Positions 1 to 7,628 are shown, counted from the first letter of the stretch. The stretch is DNA of 17,574 nucleotides from Desulfobulbaceae bacterium UBA2775 (GCA_002352445.1 DEIL01000176.1:3449-21022); one strand, 5' to 3'. Notes: generated by a model not told the origin, from the sequence alone. Numbers and translations are program-made.

Positions 1-2
1 AA

Positions 3-53
3 ACCTGCAACGAAGGGGATCGGACTTTTTACGACGCCATCAAGGTTGATTAA
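3..53 (+). CDS. Possible 3' end of an upstream gene (partial)
   Basis: The window begins inside a short open frame that reads TCNEGDRTFYDAIKVD and stops with TAA at 51-53. The composition looks protein-like, but there are only 16 residues and no recognisable motif. The other two forward frames are also open at the edge, stopping at 47-49 and 124-126, so the true frame of any upstream gene cannot be settled here. No function is proposed. Confidence 0.25.
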   Translation, partial: TCNEGDRTFYDAIKVD

Positions 54-60
54 TCCCAGT

Positions 61-88
61 TTGATGGATATTGTTCTGCCGTTAATAT
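61..88 (+). promoter_or_regulatory. Candidate sigma-70 promoter for ugd-gmd-fcl
   Basis: TTGATG (61-66) and TAATAT (83-88) are separated by 16 bp and lie about 40 bp before the ugd ATG. Each box has one mismatch or so to consensus. A good ribosome site (cgagga) sits just before the start codon at 128. This is prediction by eye; other AT-rich -10-like hexamers lie close by. Confidence 0.35.
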
Positions 89-127
89 TACACTTTATTA
101 TAACTGAATTTTGGACTCGAGGATGAT

Positions 128-1465
128 ATGAATGTAACAGTATTCGGTGTCGGGTATGTTGGTCTTGTACAGGCGGCAGTGCTTGCAGATGTGGGGCACC
201 ATGTCTGCTGTGTCGATGTTGATGAAAAGAAGATAGAAGATCTGAAAAGTGGAGTAATTCCAATTTTTGAACCAGGGTTATCTGATCTGGTACTGCAAAA
301 CTATGAGAAAAAGCGGCTCGATTTTACCACTGACGCTGGAAAAGGTGTGGATCATGCTCAACTTCAAATCATAGCCGTGGGTACTCCGCCTGATGAAGAC
401 GGGAGTGCGGATTTACAGTATGTGCTTGCAGTTGCCGGAAAGATCGCCGAGCTTATGAGCGATGGTAAGATAGTGATTAACAAGTCAACTGTCCCTGTGG
501 GTACCGCAGATAAGGTGAAAGCACATATGAGTAAGATCCTCAAGGGCAGAACCCTTGATGTGCCTCTTTATGTTGTTTCCAACCCGGAATTTTTAAAAGA
601 AGGTTCAGCCCTTGAAGACTGTATGCGGCCGGAGAGGATTATTGTCGGGACCGACAGTGACGAGGTAGAAGAAAAAATACGGGAACTGTATGAACCATTC
701 AGTCGCAGTTTTGATAAAATTATGGTCATGGATGTACGCAGTGCAGAGTTCACCAAATATGCAGCCAACTGCCTGCTTGCCACTAAGATCTCTTTTATGA
801 ATGAGATGTCAAACCTGGCGGAAAAACTGGGGGTGGATATCGAGCAGGTTCGCAGAGGGATTGGCTCTGATTCCCGTATCGGCTACCAGTTTATCTATCC
901 TGGCTGTGGTTACGGCGGATCCTGCTTCCCGAAAGATGTGCAGGCGCTGGAAAGATCCGCCAGTGAAGTCGGCTTCGAGGCAAATATACTGAAGGCGGTG
1001 GAGAGTGTAAATTATAAGCAGAAAGAGAAACTCTTCAGTCATATTTCCTCTTTTTACAGGGATGGAGTCGCCGGTAAAACTTTTGCTGTTTGGGGCTTGT
1101 CTTTTAAACCGAACACAGACGATATGCGCGAAGCTTCAAGCCGGGTACTCCTGGAGGCATTATGGGCGGCCGGTGCCAGGGTACAGGCTTATGACCCCGA
1201 GGCAATGGAGGAGGCTCAGCGGATCTATGGAACAAGAGAGGATCTACTGTTGATGGGTACTAAAGAAGCGGCCCTGCATGGCGCCGACGGTCTTGTTATT
1301 GTCACCGAATGGAAGAGCTTTCGAGTGCCTGACTTTGGGCAGGTGCAGGCAGAGCTGAAAGATAAGGTGATTTTTGACGGGCGAAATCTGTATGATCCGG
1401 TAAGAGTAGAGGCAACAGGCTTAGCTTATTACGGCATTGGCCGGGGACGTTCAATTCTGATATGA
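128..1465 (+). CDS. ugd: UDP-glucose 6-dehydrogenase
   Basis: It oxidises UDP-glucose to UDP-glucuronate in two NAD-dependent steps in the cytoplasm, supplying a precursor for capsule, exopolysaccharide or LPS. The 445-residue length is normal for the bacterial family. The Rossmann motif GVGYVGL is at residues 7-13 with an acidic residue (D30) at the end of the second strand. The central domain has SNPEFLKEGSA (151-161) and FTKYAANC (208-215) with the conserved Lys210 and Asn214. The catalytic cysteine is C266 in GYGGSCFPKD. The UDP-binding C-terminal domain carries WGLSFKPNTDD. The ATG has a good ribosome site (cgagga). Its stop overlaps the next ATG (ATGA, 1462-1465), so translation with gmd is probably coupled. 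The neighbouring nucleotide-sugar genes support Ugd over the related GDP-mannose dehydrogenase, which shares the fold. Confidence 0.95.
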   Translation: MNVTVFGVGYVGLVQAAVLADVGHHVCCVDVDEKKIEDLKSGVIPIFEPGLSDLVLQNYEKKRLDFTTDAGKGVDHAQLQIIAVGTPPDEDGSADLQYVLAVAGKIAELMSDGKIVINKSTVPVGTADKVKAHMSKILKGRTLDVPLYVVSNPEFLKEGSALEDCMRPERIIVGTDSDEVEEKIRELYEPFSRSFDKIMVMDVRSAEFTKYAANCLLATKISFMNEMSNLAEKLGVDIEQVRRGIGSDSRIGYQFIYPGCGYGGSCFPKDVQALERSASEVGFEANILKAVESVNYKQKEKLFSHISSFYRDGVAGKTFAVWGLSFKPNTDDMREASSRVLLEALWAAGARVQAYDPEAMEEAQRIYGTREDLLLMGTKEAALHGADGLVIVTEWKSFRVPDFGQVQAELKDKVIFDGRNLYDPVRVEATGLAYYGIGRGRSILI

Positions 1466-2592
1466 AGACTACCATGAAAAAGGCGTTGATTACCGGCATT
1501 ACCGGACAGGACGGAGCATATCTTGCAGAGTTTCTGCTGAAAAAAGGGTACGAAGTGCATGGTATAAAGAGAAGGGCCTCTCTTTTTAACACGGACAGGA
1601 TTGATCATCTCTATCAGGACCCACATGTGGGAGAGAGAAATTTTATTCTCCATCATGGCGATTTGACCGACTCTTCCAGTCTGATTCATATCATCGGCAA
1701 GGTACAACCGGATGAGATATATAACCTTGCTGCTCAGTCCCATGTAGCTGTTTCTTTTGAGGAACCGGAATATACCGCTAATTCAGATGCATTAGGTACT
1801 TTACGTGTACTGGAAGCTATTCGTATCCTTGGTTTAACTGAGAAGGCTAGATTTTATCAGGCCTCCACCTCAGAGTTGTTCGGTAAAGTGCAGGAAACAC
1901 CCCAGACTGAAAAGACACCATTTTATCCCCGTTCACCCTATGCAGTCGCCAAGATGTACGCCTATTGGATTGTGGTCAACTACCGGGAAGCGTACAATAT
2001 CTATGGTTGTAACGGCATTCTTTTTAATCATGAGTCTCCACTGCGTGGAGAGACTTTTGTCACCAGGAAAATAACCAGAGCTCTGGCCAGGCTTTTCCTG
2101 GGATTGCAGGATTGCCTGTATCTGGGAAATCTGGATGCCAGGCGTGACTGGGGCCATGCCAGAGACTATGTGGAGATGCAGTGGCTGATGCTGCAGCAGG
2201 ATAGCCCTGAAGATTTTGTTATTGCCACCGGAGTGCAGCATTCAGTAAGAGATTTTGTTAATGCAGCAGCTGCAGAATTGGGAGTTATGCTAAGGTGGGA
2301 GGGTTTCGGCGTTGATGAGATCGGGATTGTTGATAGTGTGCCAGGGGAAGAAACCGGCAATGTAATGAAGGTTGATGATGTGATTGTCCGTGTAGATCCT
2401 CGTTATTTCAGACCTACAGAAGTTGAAACCCTGCTTGGAGATCCTACCAGGGCCAAAGAAGAGCTTGGCTGGGAACCAAAGACCAGTTTCGGCGAGCTTG
2501 TGGCCGAGATGATGCGTTTTGATCTTGAAGATGCCAGGCGAGATGAACTGTGTAAGAATGAGGGGTTTGCTGTTCTCAATCACCATGAATAA
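1462..2592 (+). CDS. gmd: GDP-mannose 4,6-dehydratase
   Basis: It converts GDP-D-mannose to GDP-4-dehydro-6-deoxy-D-mannose, the first step of GDP-L-fucose synthesis. It is an extended short-chain dehydrogenase/reductase (SDR). The nucleotide motif TGITGQDG is at residues 11-18 and the family-typical KRRAS follows at 36-40. The catalytic Thr/Ser-Glu lies in STSELFGK (135-142), and Tyr160-xxx-Lys164 in SPYAVAK. The substrate-binding stretch contains RRDWGHARDYVEMQW. The length (376 aa) is normal. The first ATG overlaps the ugd stop. A second in-frame ATG at 1474 gives MKKALITGITG, which matches the usual N-terminus, so the start could be either. The 3' end overlaps the fcl start by 8 bases. 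Confidence 0.95.
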   Translation: MKTTMKKALITGITGQDGAYLAEFLLKKGYEVHGIKRRASLFNTDRIDHLYQDPHVGERNFILHHGDLTDSSSLIHIIGKVQPDEIYNLAAQSHVAVSFEEPEYTANSDALGTLRVLEAIRILGLTEKARFYQASTSELFGKVQETPQTEKTPFYPRSPYAVAKMYAYWIVVNYREAYNIYGCNGILFNHESPLRGETFVTRKITRALARLFLGLQDCLYLGNLDARRDWGHARDYVEMQWLMLQQDSPEDFVIATGVQHSVRDFVNAAAAELGVMLRWEGFGVDEIGIVDSVPGEETGNVMKVDDVIVRVDPRYFRPTEVETLLGDPTRAKEELGWEPKTSFGELVAEMMRFDLEDARRDELCKNEGFAVLNHHE

Positions 2593-3685
2593 TTCCCCGT
2601 CATTTTCTCATTCTTTACGCCTGACTCCTGAGGAGCGTATTTTTGTAGCAGGTCATAGAGGTATGGTGGGGTCAGCCATAGTCCGGCAATTGTTAGAACT
2701 TGGCTGTAAACACATTATCACCCGAACCCATAGTGAACTGGATTTGACGGATCAGTCCCAGGTGCACGAGTTTTTTCAGTCCGAAAAAATAGACAGGGTT
2801 GTTCTCGCCGCCGCCAGGGTTGGTGGTATTCATGCCAATAATATGTATCGTGCGGATTTTATCTATACGAACCTGATGATTCAGACGAATGTCATCCATG
2901 AGGCGTACAAGGGTGGGGTTGGAAACCTGCTTTTTCTCGGCAGTTCATGCATTTATCCAAAGTTTTCCCCTCAGCCCATGAGGGAGGAACATCTTCTCAC
3001 CGGTATTCTTGAGCAGACCAATGAACCCTATGCTATTGCCAAGATCGCCGGCATAAAAATGTGTGAGGCGTATAATGTTCAATATGGCACCAGTTATCGT
3101 TCAGTGATGCCGACTAACCTTTATGGCCCTGGAGATAACTACCACCTGGAAAACAGTCATGTCATTCCCGCGATGATACGAAAATATCATCTGGCGAAGC
3201 TTGCTATGAGAGGGGATCTTGAGGGCATACAAAAAGATGAACGTGTCTATGGAGTAATTCCGGCAGATATTCAGCAGGCCATTGGTTATTCTTCAGAAAA
3301 TGGTGGACTCAACCGGACTGTTGCTCCGAAAGTGTTCCTCTGGGGGACAGGTGCTCCTCGGCGTGAATTCTTACATGTGGACGATATGGCTGCAGCATCA
3401 CTCTATGTTCTGACTTTAGCCCAGAGCAACTTTGAGGGAGAGTACCCCTCTTTTCTTAATGTTGGCAGCGGGGAAGAAATCACTATCAAAGATACAGCGC
3501 AGATCATTGCCGGGCTGGTCGGTTTTAAGGGTGAAACAGTGTACAACCCTGAACAGCCTGATGGATCTCCAAGAAAACTTATGGATAGCAGTCGCATCAA
3601 TAAGCTCGGCTGGAAGCCGTTAAAGACCTTGTCCGATGGATTGGAAAATACGTATCAGTGGTATAAAGCAGCACTTAAAGATTAG
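2585..3685 (+). CDS. fcl: GDP-L-fucose synthase (with internal insertion)
   Basis: This 3,5-epimerase/4-reductase completes GDP-L-fucose from the Gmd product using NADPH. Numbered from the ATG at 2585 (366 aa), it shows VAGHRGMVGS (21-30) for cofactor binding, GSSCIYPK (119-126), the Tyr149-xxx-Lys153 pair, NLYGPGDNYH, His192 in SHVIPA and REFLHVDDMA. The frame is open further upstream, but an upstream start would add 22 unconserved residues deep inside gmd; 2585 places the conserved strand properly. The protein is roughly 45 residues longer than E. coli WcaG because of an insertion at about 204-248, between the HVIPA helix and the VFLWGTG strand. The TAG stop abuts the MITE: TA is the flanking dinucleotide and G the first base of the element. 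Confidence 0.93.
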   Translation: MNNSPSFSHSLRLTPEERIFVAGHRGMVGSAIVRQLLELGCKHIITRTHSELDLTDQSQVHEFFQSEKIDRVVLAAARVGGIHANNMYRADFIYTNLMIQTNVIHEAYKGGVGNLLFLGSSCIYPKFSPQPMREEHLLTGILEQTNEPYAIAKIAGIKMCEAYNVQYGTSYRSVMPTNLYGPGDNYHLENSHVIPAMIRKYHLAKLAMRGDLEGIQKDERVYGVIPADIQQAIGYSSENGGLNRTVAPKVFLWGTGAPRREFLHVDDMAAASLYVLTLAQSNFEGEYPSFLNVGSGEEITIKDTAQIIAGLVGFKGETVYNPEQPDGSPRKLMDSSRINKLGWKPLKTLSDGLENTYQWYKAALKD

Positions 3686-3841
3686 GAGCCTGTCCGAGAA
3701 TGCCCTTTTGCCCAAACTCTTCAGAATTACCAAAAAATAATGCTCGCAGGAAAGCGTAGACTCCGATATCACATATATGGATGTGCTTATTTTTCAGTAA
3801 TTCTTCGATTTTGAACAAAAGGGCATTCTCGGACAAGCTCC
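3685..3841 (+). mobile_element. MITE copy 1 (157 bp, 26-bp terminal inverted repeats)
   Basis: The left end (3685-3710, starting GGAGCCTGTCCGAGAATG) is the reverse complement of the right end (3816-3841) with one mismatch in 26. The element is flanked by TA on both sides (3683-3684, 3842-3843), consistent with a TA target duplication. An inner pair of arms (3723-3740 and 3787-3804) is also largely complementary, so the whole element folds as one long hairpin with a loop of about 46 nt. It has no transposase. A second copy of near-identical interior lies at 11459-11614. TA targeting is known for IS630/Tc1-mariner and for some IS5-group elements; the parent is not in the window. The orientation given is arbitrary. 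Confidence 0.85.
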
Positions 3842-3844
3842 TAG

Positions 3845-3870
3845 GTTCCCACCTGCGCGGGAATGACGCG
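3845..3870. repeat. Possible REP-like palindrome fragment
   Basis: Right of the MITE the sequence TTCCCACCTGCGCGGGAA forms a 5-bp stem with an 8-base loop and is followed by TGACG. This resembles the dispersed palindromes of TTCCC-N8-GGGAA type with a trailing GTCAT/ATGAC that are common in proteobacterial intergenic DNA. Only one copy occurs here, so its repeat status cannot be shown from the window. Confidence 0.35.
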
Positions 3871-3887
3871 AATGCGACATTACATTG

Positions 3888-3915
3888 TTGACACGACACT
3901 AGTATCGATCAGAAT
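3888..3915 (+). promoter_or_regulatory. Candidate sigma-70 promoter for the kdnB-like gene
   Basis: A perfect TTGACA (3888-3893) is followed after 16 bp by CAGAAT (3910-3915), a four-of-six match to the -10 consensus. It lies 33 bp before the first ATG of the dehydrogenase. The MITE separates this gene from fcl, so an own promoter is expected. Confidence 0.4.
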
Positions 3916-3947
3916 ATTGAGACGCGGAAACTTTTAATAAATCCAAA

Positions 3948-5027
3948 ATGGAACAGTCAATGTATAGAAATTTCAGCATAGTACCTAACATTATTTTTGG
4001 CAGGGGCTCCTTTAATCAGCTTGGTGATATTATTGCTCCCAAACGAGTTACTGGAGGGTCATATTTTGTTTTCGTAATTGATGATGTTTTTGAAGGGAAA
4101 TCATTGGAAACCAGATTGCCTATGGAGGGTAATGATCTCCTCCTGAGGGTAAATGTCGATGATGAGCCCAAAACGGCCTATATCGATAAACTTGTTGAGA
4201 AAATTCGTGCTTACAGCGAAATTGTTCCTGACGGTATCGTTGGCATCGGTGGTGGCAGCACTATGGATATTGCAAAGGCAATTTCACTTATGTTGAACAA
4301 TCCTGGATCTTCAGTGGATTACCAGGGTTGGGATCTGATCAAAAACCCTTCCATTTATCACGTTGCCGTACCGACCCTTGCCGGGACAGGAGCAGAGATA
4401 TCCCGCACAACAATCCTGACAGGTCCTGTTAAGAAGCTGGGTATTAACTCCGATTACACTCTTTTCGATCAGATTCTGCTCGATCCGGAATTGATAGCAG
4501 ATGTGCCGAAGGACCAGTGGTTCTATACCGGAATGGACTGCTATATCCATGATGTGGAGTCGTTGCAGGGAACTTTTATTAATGAATTCAGCAAGGCCTA
4601 TGGTGAAAAATCCATTGATCTCTGCCGCCAGGTCTTTCTTGAGGATCACCCCGATAAAGATGACAAGCTGATGATGGCATCCTATTTCGGCGGCATGAGT
4701 ATAGCCTACTCCCAGGTTGGAGCCTGCCATGCGCTTTCCTACGGTCTTTCCTATGTGTTAGGTGTTCATCATGGAATAGGGTGCTGCATAGCCTTTGATT
4801 GTCTTGATGAGTTTTATCCGGAGGGGGTGAAGGAATTCCGCCGGATGATGGAAAAACATGACATCACACTCCCCAGGAAATTGACGGCTGATATGGATGA
4901 TAAAGCACTCGATCTTATGGTCACCACCGCTCTTGGCCTTGTTCCTCTCTGGGAGAACTGCCTCGGGCCGGAGTGGGAGAAGCTGATGACCCGGCAAAGA
5001 ACCCTTGAGCTTTTCAAAAAGATGTAA
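3948..5027 (+). CDS. kdnB: Iron-containing alcohol dehydrogenase, KdnB-like (Kdo 8-oxidase type)
   Basis: This is a group III iron-dependent alcohol dehydrogenase of 359 aa. The N-terminal dinucleotide domain has GIGGGSTMDIAKA (99-111). The metal-binding domain has TGMDCYIHDVE with Asp197 and His201, His261 in GACHALSYG, and HH at 274-275. N-terminal IIFGRGSFNQLG and the overall pattern resemble KdnB, which in Shewanella oxidises C8 of Kdo before KdnA transaminates it to 8-amino-Kdo for LPS. This assignment is from memory of the family and not a search. No KdnA-like aminotransferase is in the window, so the substrate is uncertain; another sugar or alcohol is possible. The ATG at 3960 is an alternative start with a slightly better-placed GGA upstream. 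Confidence 0.7.
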   Translation: MEQSMYRNFSIVPNIIFGRGSFNQLGDIIAPKRVTGGSYFVFVIDDVFEGKSLETRLPMEGNDLLLRVNVDDEPKTAYIDKLVEKIRAYSEIVPDGIVGIGGGSTMDIAKAISLMLNNPGSSVDYQGWDLIKNPSIYHVAVPTLAGTGAEISRTTILTGPVKKLGINSDYTLFDQILLDPELIADVPKDQWFYTGMDCYIHDVESLQGTFINEFSKAYGEKSIDLCRQVFLEDHPDKDDKLMMASYFGGMSIAYSQVGACHALSYGLSYVLGVHHGIGCCIAFDCLDEFYPEGVKEFRRMMEKHDITLPRKLTADMDDKALDLMVTTALGLVPLWENCLGPEWEKLMTRQRTLELFKKM

Positions 5028-5031
5028 ACGC

Positions 5032-6162
5032 TTGACCCTTTCAAACCTGAAAAAGACGGGGAGTTTTTCTAACTCTCTCCAGGGACAACTGATCAACTGG
5101 TTTAAAGCAGATCACCGTGACCTACCCTGGCGGCATACCTATAATCCTTATCATGTCTGGATTTCTGAGGTAATGCTTCAACAGACTCAGATGGCACGTG
5201 GGGTAACATACTTTACGCGCTGGGTCACCCGTTTTCCCGATACTACAGCAGTGGCGGACGCCAATCGGCAGGAGATCCTGAAATATTGGGAGGGGCTTGG
5301 TTATTACTCCAGGGCCAGAAATTTGCATAAGGCGGCGCAAATCATTGTAGATGATTTTGCAGGAGAGGTTCCCTGTGATTATGACCAGCTCATTCAGCTG
5401 CCCGGAATTGGGCCCTATACTGCTGCGGCTGTTGCAAGTGTTGCCGGAAACCGTGATATTGCAGTGATAGACGCTAATGTCACCCGCGTTTATGCCAGGC
5501 TTTTTGATATCGATATACCTGTCAAAGAGAAAAAGGCAAAGGATCAGATTGCAGGAATAGCTGACGAGTTGTTGCCGGTGGGGAAGTCGCGGCTGTACAA
5601 CCAGGCTTTGATGGAGCTTGGTGGAGTGGTCTGTACCCCCAAAACACCGGAGTGCAGTTTATGCATTCTTTCCGAATTCTGTCTTGCCTTTGACCGGGGT
5701 ACTGTTAACGAGCGGCCTATTACAGGGATATCAAAAAAGATAACAACAATCCAGCGATTGTCGGGGATTGTCTTCCATGAGGGCCGCATTCTACTCTTAC
5801 AGAGAAGAGAGAATGATGTATGGGGAGGACTGTGGGAATTCCCGGGAGGAGAGCTGAAAAAAGGGGAAGGAGAAGACGCGGTTGCCGATAAAATATTGGA
5901 GTGCACTGGACTTACGGTCGATATTGTTGATCCCATTACAACAGTTACACACCATTACACCCGTTATAAAAGTATTCTCCACTGTTACCACTGTAAGTTG
6001 CAGGGAGATGATATAGAACCGGTGCTCAAGTCTGCCGATGACTATCGCTGGATTATCCCGGAGGAACTCGTCCATTTTGCTTTCCCGGCGGGACCACGGA
6101 AAGTCATCGAATACATAAGAAAAAAATGTCCGGCCCTGTTAAATTTCACCACATCCCCCTGA
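5032..6162 (+). CDS. mutY: Adenine DNA glycosylase MutY
   Basis: It removes adenine mispaired with 8-oxoguanine. Numbered from the TTG at 5032, the helix-hairpin-helix glycosylase domain has the catalytic Glu46 in SEVMLQQTQ, the hairpin LPGIGPYTAAA and Asp147 in VIDANVTRV. The [4Fe-4S] ligands are Cys201-x6-Cys208-x2-Cys211-x5-Cys217. A C-terminal NUDIX-like 8-oxoG recognition domain includes GGLWEFPGGELKKGEG; its NUDIX box is degenerate, as usual in MutY. No ATG or GTG start is available upstream of the catalytic region. The candidates are TTG at 5032, four bases past the kdnB stop, and TTG at 5005, inside kdnB; neither has a strong ribosome site. It converges on the nth-xth gene with only 20 bp between stops. 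Confidence 0.92.
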   Translation: MTLSNLKKTGSFSNSLQGQLINWFKADHRDLPWRHTYNPYHVWISEVMLQQTQMARGVTYFTRWVTRFPDTTAVADANRQEILKYWEGLGYYSRARNLHKAAQIIVDDFAGEVPCDYDQLIQLPGIGPYTAAAVASVAGNRDIAVIDANVTRVYARLFDIDIPVKEKKAKDQIAGIADELLPVGKSRLYNQALMELGGVVCTPKTPECSLCILSEFCLAFDRGTVNERPITGISKKITTIQRLSGIVFHEGRILLLQRRENDVWGGLWEFPGGELKKGEGEDAVADKILECTGLTVDIVDPITTVTHHYTRYKSILHCYHCKLQGDDIEPVLKSADDYRWIIPEELVHFAFPAGPRKVIEYIRKKCPALLNFTTSP

Positions 6163-6182
6163 TGCTTTATCTCTGACCACCC

Positions 6183-7628
6183 TCATCTGGCCAGATATTC
6201 AAGCTGAACAGGGCAATGATCCGATCCTGTTACCTCCTGCAGGATGGCAGCGTTTTGCACCTTTTTCCTGGCAGACTCATCGACACAGAAGTAGTCAATA
6301 CGCCAGCCGACATTTTTTGCCCGTGCATTAAAGCGGTAACTCCACCATGAATACTGATCTGGTTCCTGATTGTAGATGCGGAATGTATCAGTGAAACCTG
6401 CCTCGATGAAGCTGTCCATCCAGGCCCGTTCTTCGGGTGTAAATCCGGCGTGTTTAACGTTGTTTTTAGGGTTTTTAAGATCAATCTCCTTATGGGCGAC
6501 ATTGAAGTCCCCGCAGAGGATGACATCTTTTTTTCGACCAATCGTCCTGGCAAAGGTCAGAAGAGTGTTGTTAAAGCGAAGTTTGAAGTCAAGTCGTTTA
6601 AGTTTATCTCCGCTGTTGGGAAAGTAGATATTGATGAGGTAGTAGGTATCAAATTCAAGGGTGAGAACCCGGCCCTCGCTGTCAAATTCTTCCTCCCCGA
6701 GACCTTCGTGGACGGCAAGAGGTGTATGCCGGGTGTAAAAAGCAACTCCGGAGTAGCCTTTTTTTTTCGCACTGTGCCAGTACGAAGTGTAGCCCGGGAT
6801 ATTCTTTAATTCCTCTGAAAGTTGATCCGGTTGAGCTTTGGTTTCCTGGATACCTACAATATCAGCGTCAAGATCGCTCAGAATGTCTATAAAACCTTTT
6901 TTCTCCAGAGCCCTGATTCCGTTAACGTTCCAGGAAATAAATTTGAGAGGTTGACTCTTATCCCTTTTTTTGCCGGGAACCTTTCTTGGTTTAACTCCGT
7001 TTTGCGGGCATTTACCTGCAAGTGAGCAGATATCGCAGTGCGGGCTGATTGGGCGGCAGATTGATTGACCGAAAGCGACCAGTATTGAATTGACTGTTAT
7101 CCAATGTTTTTTGGGTAGCTTTTTTCGCAGAGCCATTTCAGTTTTAAGTGGTGTATCGGTTTGCACATATTCCCAGATATTCAATATTCTGTGGACGTGG
7201 GTATCAACACATATGGCTGGTTTTTGAAAGGCGACGCTTACTACAAGGTTGGCTGTTTTTCGGCCTACTCCCGGCAGGGTAATGAGTTCCTCAATCGTAT
7301 CCGGCACATCTCCTCCGAATTCTTCAAGCGCGGAAGAAAGCTTTGCCAGATACCCCGCTTTGTTTTTATAAAACCCGACAGGGTAAATGAGTTTCGCAAT
7401 GTGATCTTCCTCCAATCGGTCAAGAGCTTTTCTGTCAGGGGCAAGGTTGAAGAGTTTTTTTGAAGCTTTGGCAGTGGTTTCATCTTTTGTTCGGGCAGAG
7501 AGGATGGTTGCCACCAGAACCTTGAATGGATCTCTGGTCTGCACGGCGATCAAATCTACCACAGGAACTTCCTTATCTTTGACTTCATCCGCCACTGTTT
7601 CTAAAAAACTGCTGATGTCTATAGTCAT
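6183..7628 (-). CDS. Endonuclease III - exodeoxyribonuclease III fusion protein
   Basis: One uninterrupted 481-residue frame encodes two base-excision repair enzymes. Residues 1-207 are endonuclease III (Nth): the hairpin LPGVGRKTAN with catalytic Lys124, Asp142 in VDTHVHRI, and [4Fe-4S] ligands Cys191-x6-Cys198-x2-Cys201-x5-Cys207. A basic linker (about 208-228) follows. Residues 229-481 are exonuclease III (XthA): ISWNVNGIRA (Asn234), IQETK (Glu262), YFPNSG, GDFNVAHKEIDL (Asp374, Asn376), GWRIDYF and GSDHCPV (Asp470, His471). Every catalytic residue I looked for is present in both halves, so both activities are likely. Nth excises oxidised pyrimidines and nicks, leaving blocked 3' ends that Xth trims, so the fusion joins consecutive steps. 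It lies 56 bp after lysA, probably in the same transcript. Its ribosome site is weak. Confidence 0.9.
   Translation of the reverse strand: MTIDISSFLETVADEVKDKEVPVVDLIAVQTRDPFKVLVATILSARTKDETTAKASKKLFNLAPDRKALDRLEEDHIAKLIYPVGFYKNKAGYLAKLSSALEEFGGDVPDTIEELITLPGVGRKTANLVVSVAFQKPAICVDTHVHRILNIWEYVQTDTPLKTEMALRKKLPKKHWITVNSILVAFGQSICRPISPHCDICSLAGKCPQNGVKPRKVPGKKRDKSQPLKFISWNVNGIRALEKKGFIDILSDLDADIVGIQETKAQPDQLSEELKNIPGYTSYWHSAKKKGYSGVAFYTRHTPLAVHEGLGEEEFDSEGRVLTLEFDTYYLINIYFPNSGDKLKRLDFKLRFNNTLLTFARTIGRKKDVILCGDFNVAHKEIDLKNPKNNVKHAGFTPEERAWMDSFIEAGFTDTFRIYNQEPDQYSWWSYRFNARAKNVGWRIDYFCVDESARKKVQNAAILQEVTGSDHCPVQLEYLAR

Noticed and set aside
3675..3899. Short minus-strand open frame across MITE copy 1
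   Set aside because: The frame is produced by the element's hairpin sequence and is not kept in copy 2, so it is not a credible gene.
4311..4730. Antisense open frame of 139 codons opposite the kdnB-like gene
   Set aside because: It lies wholly inside a well-conserved gene on the other strand and shows no motif or ribosome site; a shadow frame.
5544..5936. Antisense open frame of 130 codons opposite mutY
   Set aside because: It overlaps the Fe-S and NUDIX-like parts of MutY and has a low-complexity, Ser/Pro-rich translation without family features.
6133..6214. Inverted repeat GCCCTGTT/AACAGGGC and palindrome ATCTGGCCAGAT at the mutY/nth-xth convergence as a bidirectional terminator
   Set aside because: The arms are 66 bases apart, the palindrome has no loop and overlaps the last codons of nth-xth, and no T-run follows; chance is likely.
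6183..7628. Two separate genes joined by a sequencing error
   Set aside because: Not excluded, but the linker is in frame, basic and has no degenerate stop, ribosome site or start codon for the exonuclease half near the junction, so a true fusion is preferred.
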